A stretch of 64,000 bases of DNA, taken from Paenibacillus silviterrae. Its GTDB lineage: Bacteria > Bacillota > Bacilli > Paenibacillales > NBRC-103111. The position numbers and the translations under genes are program-made. Location: assembly GCF_030167925.1 (NCBI RefSeq), contig NZ_JASKUT010000002.1, forward strand, positions 310,001 through 374,000, given 5' to 3'. Below the pieces are notes generated by a model that saw nothing but the letters and a program-made list of their open reading frames with translations, was not told where the DNA came from and did no database searches. Of this stretch, positions 1 through 8,210 are shown in pieces (position 1 is the stretch's first letter; every line of letters starts with the position of its first letter).

Positions 1-923
1 TTCGGTTCCTTTAGCTTCGTCAAATCAGACAATCCGAGCATGAGAGCATAAAAATAAAGCACCGCCTTGAAAAAAGTGGACATGATCCACATGATCGCCA
101 GCATGGCTTCAATCCGCTCCAAAAAATTGCCGATGCTGATCTTCTTGGCAAGAGCATAGCTGGGATACATTTGATAGGCTGTGATTGGGGCCCCCAGCAC
201 CACAATAGTCAGAACGATCACCAGCTCCAGAATGATTCCGCCTATCAATACTCCGATCAGCATGTTTCTGGCAAGCGGCTTGCTCTGTTTGACCGATGGG
301 AGAATCACCAGCATGATGACGTTCTCTGCGAATGGAAACGTGGTGGTCGTAAGCGCCCCCCTAAGAACCGGCGCGATGCCGTTGTCCAGGATCGGAAATA
401 TATTCCGAAACTCGGCTTCCGGCACCAGGCAAACGGCGAGAATCAAGAAAAGCAGGAAAAAGTGAGGAATGAAAATTTCTCCTGCCCGTGCAATGGTTTC
501 GATTCCAAGGCGGGCACCGACCACTAAGGTAAGCAGAAATAAAAGCACAATCGATTGGATGGGAGTTTCCGGCATGATCTGCGTCGTCATAAAATCACCG
601 ATCTCCCGTACTTGCGAGGATACCATCAGGAAGAAATAATAGATAAGAAGAAGGGTAGCGGATCGGCCGATCCACTTCCCGAACAATTTCCGGTTATATT
701 CGAAAATAGTCAACCCGGGGTACAGCTTGCCGAACACGGCGAAAAAATAAATGAAAAGCAGTCCCATCATAAGGCCTATCAGTCCGGATATCCAGGCATC
801 CTCTCTGGCGTGCAGGGCGGGGATCGACGGCAGAACCAGAATGGAATCGCCCACCGTGCAGAACGTTATAAGGATGATGAACTGCCGGACGCTGATGGTT
901 TGTTGACTCTGCAAGACGATCAC
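1..923 (-). CDS. Spore germination permease, GerAB family (second copy; C-terminus off the left edge)
   Basis: The minus-strand frame is open from position 923 to the window edge, giving about 307 residues of a protein usually near 365 residues long. It is a chain of hydrophobic segments typical of the APC-like endospore permease family (GerAB/YndE), including the family-like stretches LVVGARLGIETIARAGE and FPFAENVIML. GerAB subunits sit in the spore inner membrane and bind or sense the germinant. I chose the GTG at 923, which overlaps the stop of the upstream gerAB by four bases (GTGA), so translation is probably coupled; a TTG at 914 is the alternative. It follows another complete gerAB, so this operon encodes two B subunits. 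I first suspected a frameshift near 400, but careful reading shows the frame is intact. Confidence 0.88.
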   Translation of the reverse strand, partial: MIVLQSQQTISVRQFIILITFCTVGDSILVLPSIPALHAREDAWISGLIGLMMGLLFIYFFAVFGKLYPGLTIFEYNRKLFGKWIGRSATLLLIYYFFLMVSSQVREIGDFMTTQIMPETPIQSIVLLFLLTLVVGARLGIETIARAGEIFIPHFFLLFLILAVCLVPEAEFRNIFPILDNGIAPVLRGALTTTTFPFAENVIMLVILPSVKQSKPLARNMLIGVLIGGIILELVIVLTIVVLGAPITAYQMYPSYALAKKISIGNFLERIEAMLAIMWIMSTFFKAVLYFYALMLGLSDLTKLKEP

Positions 924-2023
924 CTGCTTGTGGGATAGTATCCTTTGCGTACCCAAGTGATTATGAGCAGCAAAAGAGGAATGCCTGCTTGAAACGGTAG
1001 GTGAAGATACAACGGAACGAGCTTGAGACCGATGTCGATATGTTCCGTATACCCGTCGGCGATGATTTCGGAAGAGACCAATAGCGGCAAACCGAGCCAC
1101 AAGGCAAGCTCTTTCCGCGTCCCGACTTGGAACAGTTCGTGAGCGCCTTTTACCGCTGCATAATAAAAGATCGTAATTTTGAAAAAACCGCCGATAATCA
1201 GAGTGACGATGGCAATCGCCTCCAGCCTCTCGATAAAACCGGCCAACCGGATTTTGCCGATCGTTCGGAGTAACGGAAAGGTTGAGTTCTCTGCGTTGTA
1301 TGCCGTTAACACACTGATGTTAACCGCGATGATGAAACTCAGAATAAGACCGCTGATTAAGATGGCAACAAGACCGAGACGTCTTGCGTGAAGCGGATTG
1401 TTCAAATACGGAAGAAGTATACTGAAGGCGACGATTTCTCCGAAAGGAAACGTCATGGTTTGCGGGAACACCGTCTTCAGTACGGGCTTCCATCCATGCT
1501 CCAGCGGCGGCTTCAAATTCTCCCAATTGATAACGCCTGATGCGGTGAGGAGGAAGATAGCCAATACTGCAAGCATGAGTATGATCCACAGGAAGATTTC
1601 ACTAGCTCTTCCGATGGCTTCGATTCCAAGCGAACAAGCGTATACCGCGGCCAGCATCATAATCATATTGACAACTAGCATCGGGGTGAGGGGGAGTGTT
1701 GAGCTTAACAGCAAGGCTCCGAAATCCCTCAGCACTCTCGCAGCGATATATAAAAAGTAAACGATGTATAGAAAAGCAACCGCCCGGCCGACCCATTTCC
1801 CAAGGATGATCTGCAAATAGCCGATCAAGGATAGGCAGGAATGATACCGGTACAAATAGTCATAGACGAGAAACAGGATGAAACCGGCCGCCATACCGAT
1901 CAGAATAGCCATCCATGCATCTTGCTTCGCTTGCATGCCCAGCCCTACAACCACGGAGCTTCCTATCTCGAATAGCAGCATCAGCGCAACGAGCTCCGAT
2001 GCGTTGATTTTCGCTCTTTCCAC
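920..2023 (-). CDS. Spore germination permease, GerAB family (first copy)
   Basis: A 367-residue protein with about ten hydrophobic segments and almost no soluble loops, matching the usual length and pattern of GerAB-type endospore permeases. It would be the integral-membrane B subunit of a Ger receptor in the spore inner membrane, the subunit generally held to bind the germinant. The start is GTG at 2023, preceded by the purine-rich AGGAAGAAGGCGG; the first residues read MERAKINASELVALML. It lies 27 bp after the small two-helix gene and overlaps the next gerAB by four bases. The two B subunits in this operon are clearly different in sequence and are not a recent duplicate. Confidence 0.92.
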   Translation of the reverse strand: MERAKINASELVALMLLFEIGSSVVVGLGMQAKQDAWMAILIGMAAGFILFLVYDYLYRYHSCLSLIGYLQIILGKWVGRAVAFLYIVYFLYIAARVLRDFGALLLSSTLPLTPMLVVNMIMMLAAVYACSLGIEAIGRASEIFLWIILMLAVLAIFLLTASGVINWENLKPPLEHGWKPVLKTVFPQTMTFPFGEIVAFSILLPYLNNPLHARRLGLVAILISGLILSFIIAVNISVLTAYNAENSTFPLLRTIGKIRLAGFIERLEAIAIVTLIIGGFFKITIFYYAAVKGAHELFQVGTRKELALWLGLPLLVSSEIIADGYTEHIDIGLKLVPLYLHLPFQAGIPLLLLIITWVRKGYYPTSR

Positions 2024-2050
2024 CGCTTCCGCCTTCTTCCTAGGACATGA

Positions 2051-2284
2051 TTACAGTAAGCTTGTTATGACATAATGGACCGGCTTGTAGACAACAATGA
2101 GCAGATCCGACGGGTTCGGCAGTTCCAGATGCGTAGCAAACTCGATGATGCTTAGGCCGGTGCCGAGCAGGAGAAAACCGGAGAATACGATGAAATCCCG
2201 TTTTGGCTGCAATTTTCGAAGCCTCGGTCCATCAATCGCAAGAATAGCGAGAGAAGCTGCAATGATCCCTATTGCAGTCCACAT
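2051..2284 (-). CDS. Small two-helix membrane protein in the ger operon (candidate germination receptor D subunit)
   Basis: A 77-residue protein with an N-terminal hydrophobic helix (about residues 3-18), a basic linker (RLRKLQPKRD) and a second hydrophobic helix (about 31-50). It lies between gerAC and gerAB, in the same direction and with 16 and 27 bp gaps, so it is almost certainly part of the operon. Small proteins with two transmembrane segments, called D subunits, are known to be encoded in or beside some Bacillus ger operons and to modulate the response to germinant. The assignment here rests on size, topology and position; there is no catalytic motif. Confidence 0.7.
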   Translation of the reverse strand: MWTAIGIIAASLAILAIDGPRLRKLQPKRDFIVFSGFLLLGTGLSIIEFATHLELPNPSDLLIVVYKPVHYVITSLL

Positions 2285-2300
2285 TACCGATTCACTCCTT

Positions 2301-3491
2301 TCATTGCTTGAAAATGGGATTGGTGACTGTCCCGAGCCTTCGGATTTGGTTATCCGTGTTGACTTGTACCGTCATTTCAGGGAATAGCTTGTCCCAATCC
2401 TCCCTGATTTGTTTCCAGCCCTTCGGATCCGAGCGGCGAATCGTTTCCCCGAAGCCGAAAATATCGGTTTTGTAGTTTTTCTGTACAGTATTGATTGTTT
2501 GCAGTATGATTTGCTTCAATCGCTCATTCGCAATGTTCTCCAGCTCGGTGATCGTTTCCGGCTTTGTCAAATCGATTTGGCATTGCACCTCTCCGATATT
2601 TCCTTCACTGTGGATATCGATTCGGATCTCAGGCTTGCCGTTAACGACTCTGCCTTTCGTATCGGTTTTGGTTCGTACGATTTCCAGGTTCAGCTTTCCC
2701 CCGTCAGGGCACGTGATTCTCCCTACGGTGTTCGCCACTTTATCGATGAGAAAGGAATACCCTTTACTTTGCTCCTCGTCCAGCCAACCGATCAGCTTAT
2801 CCTTTCTGAACACGGCCAGTCCTGAAAGCTTGATTCGCGGTTGTGGATTAGGCGTCTGGTTTGTTTTCACCTGTGGGTTCGAAGCCTTGCCAATGAGCTT
2901 TACGGAGGTTAGCACAGGGTTCTTTCCTTCGCTGACCAAATCTGTAATCAGCTTGTCGAGCGTCACCGTCACCGTGGGAGCCCATGATTTCTGGGACTCG
3001 TACATCGAGGTGAACAGTTTGTTCGCGGGGACCTCCTCGATGGCGGTCTGCACTTTAAGGATTTCTTCCGCACGCGTATCCTTGGCGACAACGATGTAGA
3101 AGTCGGTACGCAGTTCATGATCCCTGGAGAGGTAGTCTAATACAGGACCGATTCCTTGCTTTGCCAAGCCTTCTCCCAAAACGAGAACACGCAGGTGCGA
3201 CATGTAAAGTCTTCGCGGACTTTCCTCTGTGATTCTCCTGATCGCATCAAAGATGGTAACTCCTGATGCTTGATATACGGTCACTGCAGACTCGCCCCCT
3301 CCTCCTCCTTTTGCTGCCACTTCTCTAGGATTGACCACTTGTGCCGTGATTCGGTATTCCTTGCCGACTTTGTCAATGCCGAGACCCATGTTGATTGCAA
3401 GCTCGTTCATTTCCCGGCGATTCCAGCAGCCGGACAAGATGAGAGTGATGCAAGCCAGCGGCAAGATCAGCTTATGTATTCGCTTGCCCAA
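2301..3491 (-). CDS. Spore germination lipoprotein, Ger(x)C family
   Basis: A roughly 396-residue lipoprotein with the N-terminus LGKRIHKLILPLACITLILSGC: a basic n-region, hydrophobic core and LSGC lipobox. The mature part starts CWNRREMNELAINMGLGIDK, which is highly typical of Ger(x)C proteins, the C subunit attached to the outer face of the spore inner membrane. I place the start at TTG 3491, which has GGGGAGG six bases upstream and lies 19 bp after the gerAA stop. The longer open frame to 3626 would put about 45 residues before the signal peptide and overlap gerAA, so I reject it. The C-terminal region (ANERLKQIILQTINTVQKNYKTDIFGFG) is also typical of the family. Confidence 0.93.
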   Translation of the reverse strand: MGKRIHKLILPLACITLILSGCWNRREMNELAINMGLGIDKVGKEYRITAQVVNPREVAAKGGGGGESAVTVYQASGVTIFDAIRRITEESPRRLYMSHLRVLVLGEGLAKQGIGPVLDYLSRDHELRTDFYIVVAKDTRAEEILKVQTAIEEVPANKLFTSMYESQKSWAPTVTVTLDKLITDLVSEGKNPVLTSVKLIGKASNPQVKTNQTPNPQPRIKLSGLAVFRKDKLIGWLDEEQSKGYSFLIDKVANTVGRITCPDGGKLNLEIVRTKTDTKGRVVNGKPEIRIDIHSEGNIGEVQCQIDLTKPETITELENIANERLKQIILQTINTVQKNYKTDIFGFGETIRRSDPKGWKQIREDWDKLFPEMTVQVNTDNQIRRLGTVTNPIFKQ

Positions 3492-3510
3492 ATGAATACC
3501 TCCCCTGTCG

Positions 3511-5121
3511 TCAATTGGAGCCTCGGGATTTCGGAGCGGGCGTCGGCTGCTCCCGAACCATATCTTGCTCACTGACCAGTTTCGGCCGTGTACGCAGCAT
3601 CCAGCGCGGCAGCCGGAAGATGGCATCCTTCTGGTCCTCGCCTATGAAGGGGGCAAACGGACTCATATAAGGAACGCCGAAGGAGCGCAAGCTGCACATA
3701 TGCAGAATCAATATAATCGTGACGATGGTGATGCCGTACAAGCCGAAGGAGGCAGCTAGCCCCATCAATAGAAAGCGAAGCATGCGAATGCTGATGGAAA
3801 GGTTATAAGCGGGAATGACAAAGCTGGAAATCGCCGTAATCGCAACGACGATGACCATCGCAGCGGATACGATTCCGGCTTCTACTGCGGCTTGGCCGAT
3901 AACAAGCGTGCCTACGATCGAGATGGCCTGTCCGACGGCTCTAGGCATGCGGATTCCGGCCTCCCGCAAGATTTCGAATGTAATCTCCATAATCAACGCC
4001 TCGATAAAGGCGGGAAATGGCACCCCTTCCCGCTGTGCCGCCAAGCTCAGCAGCAGCCGGGTCGGGAGCATCTCCTGATGGAACGTTGTTATTGCAATGT
4101 AAAGCGATGGCGCACTGAGAGCGATGATTAAGGCGATAATTCTCAAGAAACGCATCAATGAACTGATATCAGCGCGCTGATAATGATCTTCCGCAGCTTG
4201 GTAGAATTGGGTGAACAGGGCAGGAACCATCAGCACGAAAGGGGATCCGTCTACCAGAATGGCGATTCGTCCTTCGAGCAGCCCGGCGGCAATAACATCC
4301 GGCCGTTCCGAGTTGAACACAGTCGGAAATGGCGTCCAAGTACTGTCCTCAATCATTTCTTCGATATAGCTGCCCTCGAGAATGCCGTCCAAATCGATGC
4401 GGCCAAGTCGGCTCCGGACTTCTTCGACGATTTTTTCGTTGGCCAAGCCTTTGACGTACATTATGGAAACGGATGTTTTGGTAATACGGCCGATGGATAC
4501 GTTTTCGAGCCAGAGCCTCGAGTCTTTAATCTTACGCCGCAGCAGCGACGTATTGGTCCGCAGTTTTTCCGTGAAGGCCTCTTTCGGTCCGCGAACGACG
4601 GTCTGCGACATTGTCTCCGATACGCCGCGGTCCTCCGACTTGCTCATGTCGATCGCCAAGGCTTGCGGGTAACCGTCCACCAGCAAAATGACATGCCCCG
4701 ACAACAGTGAGTCCAGCAAGGTACCTCTATCCGCAATATCCCGGATGGACCCCGCCGACAAAACGAGCTCCTTCAGCCCAACCACCAGAAGATTGCCCAT
4801 CGTGAGCAGCTTGTCCAGCTCAGATTGACCTACACGGTTCATCAAAGGATCGATAACAAATTGCTGAACCGATATGATATCTGTCAAACCGTCGGTAAAC
4901 AGAATGCAGGCATTGATTTGCCCGTCCGGCCCCGCCCGAAACGATCGAGTGACGATGTCATCACTGGTCCCGACAGCATGGAGAATATCATTAATATTTT
5001 CCGCAATACTGGAGGACAGGGGTTGCTTGAGCTGATTGACAGAGTGAGGAATCTTCTGTTTTCTTGTTTGGGGATTGTGTTTGCCTTTCTTGAAAAAGAG
5101 CATAGCCGGATTGTCCTTCAT
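3511..5121 (-). CDS. Spore germination receptor subunit, GerAA family
   Basis: A 536-residue protein. The N-terminal half is soluble (about residues 1-290, with IKDSRLWLENVSIGRITKT and AGLLEGRIAILVDGSPF, hallmarks of GerAA). The C-terminal half carries about five membrane segments (from about 310), with PFPAFIEALIMEITFEILREAG and the family-typical RAVGQAISIVGTLVIGQAAVEAGIVS region. It is the A subunit of a nutrient germinant receptor. It is the first gene of the minus-strand operon; expression in the forespore would be expected but I did not find a convincing sigma-G promoter. The first ATG (5121) has no clear ribosome binding site. An ATG at 5103, before LFFKKGKHN, has AAGGA ten bases upstream and is an equally likely start. 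Confidence 0.95.
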   Translation of the reverse strand: MKDNPAMLFFKKGKHNPQTRKQKIPHSVNQLKQPLSSSIAENINDILHAVGTSDDIVTRSFRAGPDGQINACILFTDGLTDIISVQQFVIDPLMNRVGQSELDKLLTMGNLLVVGLKELVLSAGSIRDIADRGTLLDSLLSGHVILLVDGYPQALAIDMSKSEDRGVSETMSQTVVRGPKEAFTEKLRTNTSLLRRKIKDSRLWLENVSIGRITKTSVSIMYVKGLANEKIVEEVRSRLGRIDLDGILEGSYIEEMIEDSTWTPFPTVFNSERPDVIAAGLLEGRIAILVDGSPFVLMVPALFTQFYQAAEDHYQRADISSLMRFLRIIALIIALSAPSLYIAITTFHQEMLPTRLLLSLAAQREGVPFPAFIEALIMEITFEILREAGIRMPRAVGQAISIVGTLVIGQAAVEAGIVSAAMVIVVAITAISSFVIPAYNLSISIRMLRFLLMGLAASFGLYGITIVTIILILHMCSLRSFGVPYMSPFAPFIGEDQKDAIFRLPRWMLRTRPKLVSEQDMVREQPTPAPKSRGSN

Positions 5122-5247
5122 TTAGGATATATGCAGAGTTAGGATTACCAATAATATACTACTTATGCGTTTATTGGTATGCCCAAGCGGGGAGGTTCTT
5201 ATAAACGTTAAAAAGCTAGCCCCTAATAGCTATTGAAACAGCACTAG

Positions 5248-5307
5248 AAAATAGCCCGGCAGGGGTGAACGCGAAAGGAGCGGTGTTCAACCTTCCGGGT
5301 TATTTTT
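5248..5307. terminator. Long intergenic hairpin between ger operon and VOC gene
   Basis: Two nested arms form a near-continuous stem. The outer arms are AAAATAGCCCGG (5248-5259) and CCGGGTTATTTT (5295-5306), 12 pairs including one G-U. The inner arms are 5261-5270 and 5285-5294, with one mismatch. The loop is 5271-5284. The sequence TTTTTG follows on the plus strand, so it resembles an intrinsic terminator, but no plus-strand gene lies upstream in the window and gerAA starts on the other strand. It may be a leader structure for the VOC gene or a remnant. Confidence 0.5.
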
Positions 5308-5419
5308 GTTGCTTAAAGATCAGGCATTTACACTTGAAAGCGCCTCACCGTAAGGCTTCGGGATGTGTTATATTGGAAGTGCGACCGGCAATCTGATATA
5401 AGATAAGGAGATGAATGCC

Positions 5420-5833
5420 TTGGCTTTGATCAAACGGTTAGGACATCTTGCATTGATTGTAGAAGATATGGAACGATCGCTTCATTTTTATTGCGATATC
5501 CTTGGATTGACTAAAGCGTTCGAGCTTCATAAGGACGACGGCAGTCCATGGATTGTGTATGTCAAGGTATGTGAAGGACAGTTTATCGAGCTGTTCTACG
5601 GCGGGCAGCATAAGCCTGAGACGCAGCGGGGACAGATTGGGTTCGATCATCTTTGCTTGGAGGTGTACGATATTCATGAGGCAGCTGCCCATCTGAGATC
5701 GAACGGAATTCCCCTTGATGTGGAGCCGAAGCAGGGGAAGGACACGAATTATCAGTGCTGGGTCCGGGATCCGGACGGGAATCGGGTGGAGCTGATGCAG
5801 CTGTCGCCGGGTTCTCCGCAGATGAATAGTTAA
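5420..5833 (+). CDS. VOC (glyoxalase/bleomycin-resistance fold) family protein
   Basis: A protein of about 137 residues with the paired beta-alpha-beta-beta-beta modules of the vicinal-oxygen-chelate superfamily. Module one begins RLGHLALIVEDMERSLHFYCDILGL and module two begins GFDHLCLEVYDIHEAAAHLRSNG, ending WVRDPDGNRVELMQL. The candidate metal ligands (His in GHLAL, Glu in QFIELF, His in FDHLC, Glu in RVELMQ) are all present, as in glyoxalase I-type enzymes. The substrate cannot be told from sequence. An ATG at 5411 directly abuts AAGGAG with no spacing, so I prefer the TTG at 5420 (nine-base spacing). It stands 41 bp before an aldo/keto reductase and is probably co-transcribed with it. Confidence 0.85.
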   Translation: MALIKRLGHLALIVEDMERSLHFYCDILGLTKAFELHKDDGSPWIVYVKVCEGQFIELFYGGQHKPETQRGQIGFDHLCLEVYDIHEAAAHLRSNGIPLDVEPKQGKDTNYQCWVRDPDGNRVELMQLSPGSPQMNS

Positions 5834-5874
5834 ATCATACTAATTACATACGAAATAAACGGGAGGCATTGTCA

Positions 5875-6753
5875 ATGATCAAGCGGACCTTAGGAAGAAC
5901 CGGTCATGAGAGCTCTGTGGTGATGTTCGGTGCCGCGAGTCTGGGGAACGTAACACAGGCCGAAGCGGACGAGTCCATACGTTATGCTCTGGAGCACGGT
6001 GTGAATCATTTTGATACGGCCGCCAGCTATGGAGACGCAGAGCTGCGTATGGGTCCGATGATCAGCCAGGTACGTAATGACATTTTCCTGGCAACGAAGA
6101 CCGGGATGCGAACGAAGGCTCAGGCGAAGGAAGAAATCTATCGCTCCTTGGAACGGATGCGGGTTGACTCGGTAGATCTGCTGCAGCTTCACGCAGTAGG
6201 CACATTGGAGGAGCTGGACAAATGTACGGCCCAAGGCGGATCCTTAGAGGCTGCGGTGGAAGCGAAGGAGGAGGGGATCGTTAAAGCGATCGGCATAACG
6301 GGTCACGGACATCAGGCTCCGGCCACACATCTGGAGGCATTAAAGCGCTTCCCCTTCGAGACTGTGCTTTTGCCGCTCAATTACTACATGTATTCCTTGC
6401 CTGAGTATCGTGAGGCCTTCGATGCCTTAATGGAGGAAGCGGAGAAGCAGCAGGCCGCGGTTCGCGCAATCAAGGCGATAGCGAAGGGACCGTGGGCGGA
6501 AGGTCAGCAGCGGTCTTATGCAACCTGGTATGAGCCCTTCGATCAGCAGCATGTCATCGATGCCTGTGTACATTTTATTCTTTCGTTCCCTGGATTGAAG
6601 GGCTTCGCTACAGCGGGAGACATTCACCTATTCCCCAAAATCGTTGACGCGGCGGAGCGCTTCGGCTCGATGACGGATGAAGAAGCGGAACGGGTCCTGA
6701 GCTCGATCAGCGGATACACTTCGATTTTCGGCGCACCTACGTCCATAGCGTAA
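5875..6753 (+). CDS. Aldo/keto reductase family oxidoreductase
   Basis: A (beta/alpha)8 NADPH-dependent reductase of about 292 residues. The AKR tetrad is visible as Asp and Tyr in HFDTAASYG, Lys in FLATKTG and His in LLQLHAV. The N-terminus KRTLGRTGHESSVVMFGAASLG is typical of the family. ATG 5875 is chosen because GGGAGG lies eight bases upstream; an in-frame TTG at 5869 is too close to it. The C-terminal third is less conserved with classical AKRs, with a helical stretch (SMTDEEAERVLSSI) near the end. The physiological carbonyl substrate is unknown. A terminator follows directly. Confidence 0.88.
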   Translation: MIKRTLGRTGHESSVVMFGAASLGNVTQAEADESIRYALEHGVNHFDTAASYGDAELRMGPMISQVRNDIFLATKTGMRTKAQAKEEIYRSLERMRVDSVDLLQLHAVGTLEELDKCTAQGGSLEAAVEAKEEGIVKAIGITGHGHQAPATHLEALKRFPFETVLLPLNYYMYSLPEYREAFDALMEEAEKQQAAVRAIKAIAKGPWAEGQQRSYATWYEPFDQQHVIDACVHFILSFPGLKGFATAGDIHLFPKIVDAAERFGSMTDEEAERVLSSISGYTSIFGAPTSIA

Positions 6754-6766
6754 GCTTTTTGGATTG

Positions 6767-6796
6767 AACCGTCAGGATGTATTCCTGGCGGTTTTT
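6767..6796 (+). terminator. Intrinsic terminator after aldo/keto reductase
   Basis: The arms AACCGTCAGGA (6767-6777) and TCCTGGCGGTT (6783-6793) pair with one G-U, followed by a T run. It ends the VOC-AKR unit. Confidence 0.85.
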
Positions 6797-6859
6797 CGTG
6801 CAATAGCTTATTTAGACACGAATGTACTTCTGTGAACCGGCTTTACCTAGGGCTGCAAT

Positions 6860-7037
6860 GCTGCTAATGTGCATAAATCGACGAGCCCAAGAGAGGCTCG
6901 GAACGAGATTTGTGAGAATAAGCATCTTTGGGAGAATGCAACGGGTTAGAACGAGGCAAATGGTCCAGGAATGTTGTTAATACGCAGAAATCTTTTGATT
7001 CCGATGGAAACCATCGGGAAAAAGTTGCGCATTTGCA
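6860..7037. repeat. Dispersed intergenic repeat, copy A (about 178 bp)
   Basis: This stretch aligns over its whole length with 19382-19558. Shared blocks include GCTGCTAA at the left end, ATTTGTGAGAATA followed by GCATCTTTGGGAGA, GGAATGTTGT, and TACGCAGAAATCT, ending in TTTGCA. The copies have diverged at many positions but keep the same order and length. No convincing gene lies in 6797-7258; an 82-codon minus frame there (6946-7194) has no recognisable product. No terminal inverted repeats or target duplication are obvious. Confidence 0.75.
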
Positions 7038-7258
7038 CAATTAGAATGCTCCCAAATGAACAGACTCCCACCTCTGGCCGGAATGTCTTAGGAAAAAGGA
7101 AAGCAGAAACAAGCAAGAAGTAGCCCGAAGTGGGAATGGCGTGGGGTTTAAACCTCTGAAGCCAACGAACAAAAATAAACAATTCCGTGTTCAAAGTGTA
7201 AGATTATGCGTGCTTATGCAAATTAAACGGTTGATTTTACTTTTTTTTATCAAACATA

Positions 7259-7288
7259 TTGACAGAAAGGGCTTTCAAAGGTAACCTT
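7259..7288 (+). promoter_or_regulatory. Promoter and possible operator of the DeoR regulator gene
   Basis: TTGACA (7259-7264) is followed after 17 bp by TAACCT (7282-7287). The -10 overlaps AAGGT-A-ACCTT (7278-7288), a perfect five-base inverted repeat around one base, which could be an autoregulatory operator. The spacing and -35 are strong; the -10 matches consensus only in part. Confidence 0.45.
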
Positions 7289-7360
7289 AAGGTATTCAAA
7301 CGAGCAATTATAAACATTTAGTGAACATATATGAGCAATTTTTCGGGAGGAGGATTCTCG

Positions 7361-8122
7361 ATGTTACCTGCTGAACGCAAATTAAGAATCGTAGACTTTG
7401 TAAGGCAGTATCGTGTCGCTTCCGTGGCTAAGCTGGCGGTGGAATTCGATGTCCACGAAGCGACCATCCGCAGGGATTTGGCGGAGCTTGAGCACGAGGG
7501 GTTATTGAAAAGAACGCACGGCGGTGTCATTGTAGAGCAGCTGACGCATAACGAGCCTTCATTTAATGAGAGGTCTAACGTGCAGCTGGATCAAAAGATG
7601 CGGATCGGGCAGCTGGCGGCAAGCATGGTGGAGGATGGGGAGAACATTATCATCGACTCCGGCACCACCACATTACATATCGCCAAGAACCTGGTGCACC
7701 GCTCGAATTTGACCGTGGTGACGAATGATATCAACGTCGCTGCCGAGCTAAGAGATGCTCCGGGCGTAAAGGTGACCGTTACCGGTGGCGAGCTGTATCC
7801 GTCCAGCTTCATGCTGAACGGGATGTTTACCGATCAGGTGCTCCGGTCGCTGCATGTATCCAAAGCGTTCATCGGGACGCCGGCGATTCACCCGAAGCAC
7901 GGACTCATGCATCCGGAGGCGCAGCTCGTCACGGCGAAGCAGGGGATGATCCAAGCGGCCCAGGAAGTAATTGTCGTAGCCGACGATTCGAAGATCGGCA
8001 AGCTTTCGCTGCATAAGGTCGCCCCGAACAGCGCGATTCACACGCTAATTACCGGTAAGGAATTGGCGGAGTATGAACGCAGGCAATTTCAGGAAGCCGG
8101 TGTGAATGTGCTTCTTGCCTAA
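7361..8122 (+). CDS. DeoR/GlpR family transcriptional regulator
   Basis: A 253-residue repressor with the DeoR N-terminal winged helix (about residues 5-57: RKLRIVDFVRQYRVASVAKLAVEFDVHEATIRRDLAELE, then RTHGG) and the C-terminal sugar-phosphate sensor domain (DSGTTTLHIAKNL, VVTNDINVAAEL, VTGGELYP, VADDSKIGK). Proteins of this family usually bind a phosphorylated sugar or polyol. I use ATG 7361 because GGGAGGAGG lies seven bases upstream; the upstream in-frame ATG at 7331 has no site. It is the first gene of a run in one direction reaching 15486, so it likely controls the TarJ-like enzyme and the Ugp-like importer that follow. Confidence 0.92.
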   Translation: MLPAERKLRIVDFVRQYRVASVAKLAVEFDVHEATIRRDLAELEHEGLLKRTHGGVIVEQLTHNEPSFNERSNVQLDQKMRIGQLAASMVEDGENIIIDSGTTTLHIAKNLVHRSNLTVVTNDINVAAELRDAPGVKVTVTGGELYPSSFMLNGMFTDQVLRSLHVSKAFIGTPAIHPKHGLMHPEAQLVTAKQGMIQAAQEVIVVADDSKIGKLSLHKVAPNSAIHTLITGKELAEYERRQFQEAGVNVLLA

Positions 8123-8210
8123 CCTTCCTTGGGTGACTCCTTCGCGGCTGCTCTAAGGGCCGTGGAGTTCACATAAATAGCATGAAATTAAGATGGAGGT
8201 GTTACCATTC

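Noticed and set aside
1-923. Suspected frameshift in the partial gerAB near position 400
   Set aside because: Re-reading the reverse complement (TATATTTCC with three T's) restores one continuous frame from 923 to the window edge.
3492-3626. N-terminal extension of the GerAC lipoprotein
   Set aside because: It would put about 45 residues before the signal peptide and overlap gerAA; TTG 3491 has a good ribosome binding site.
6946-7194. An 82-codon minus-strand frame
   Set aside because: It falls mostly in repeat copy A, which in copy B has no matching frame; no recognisable product.
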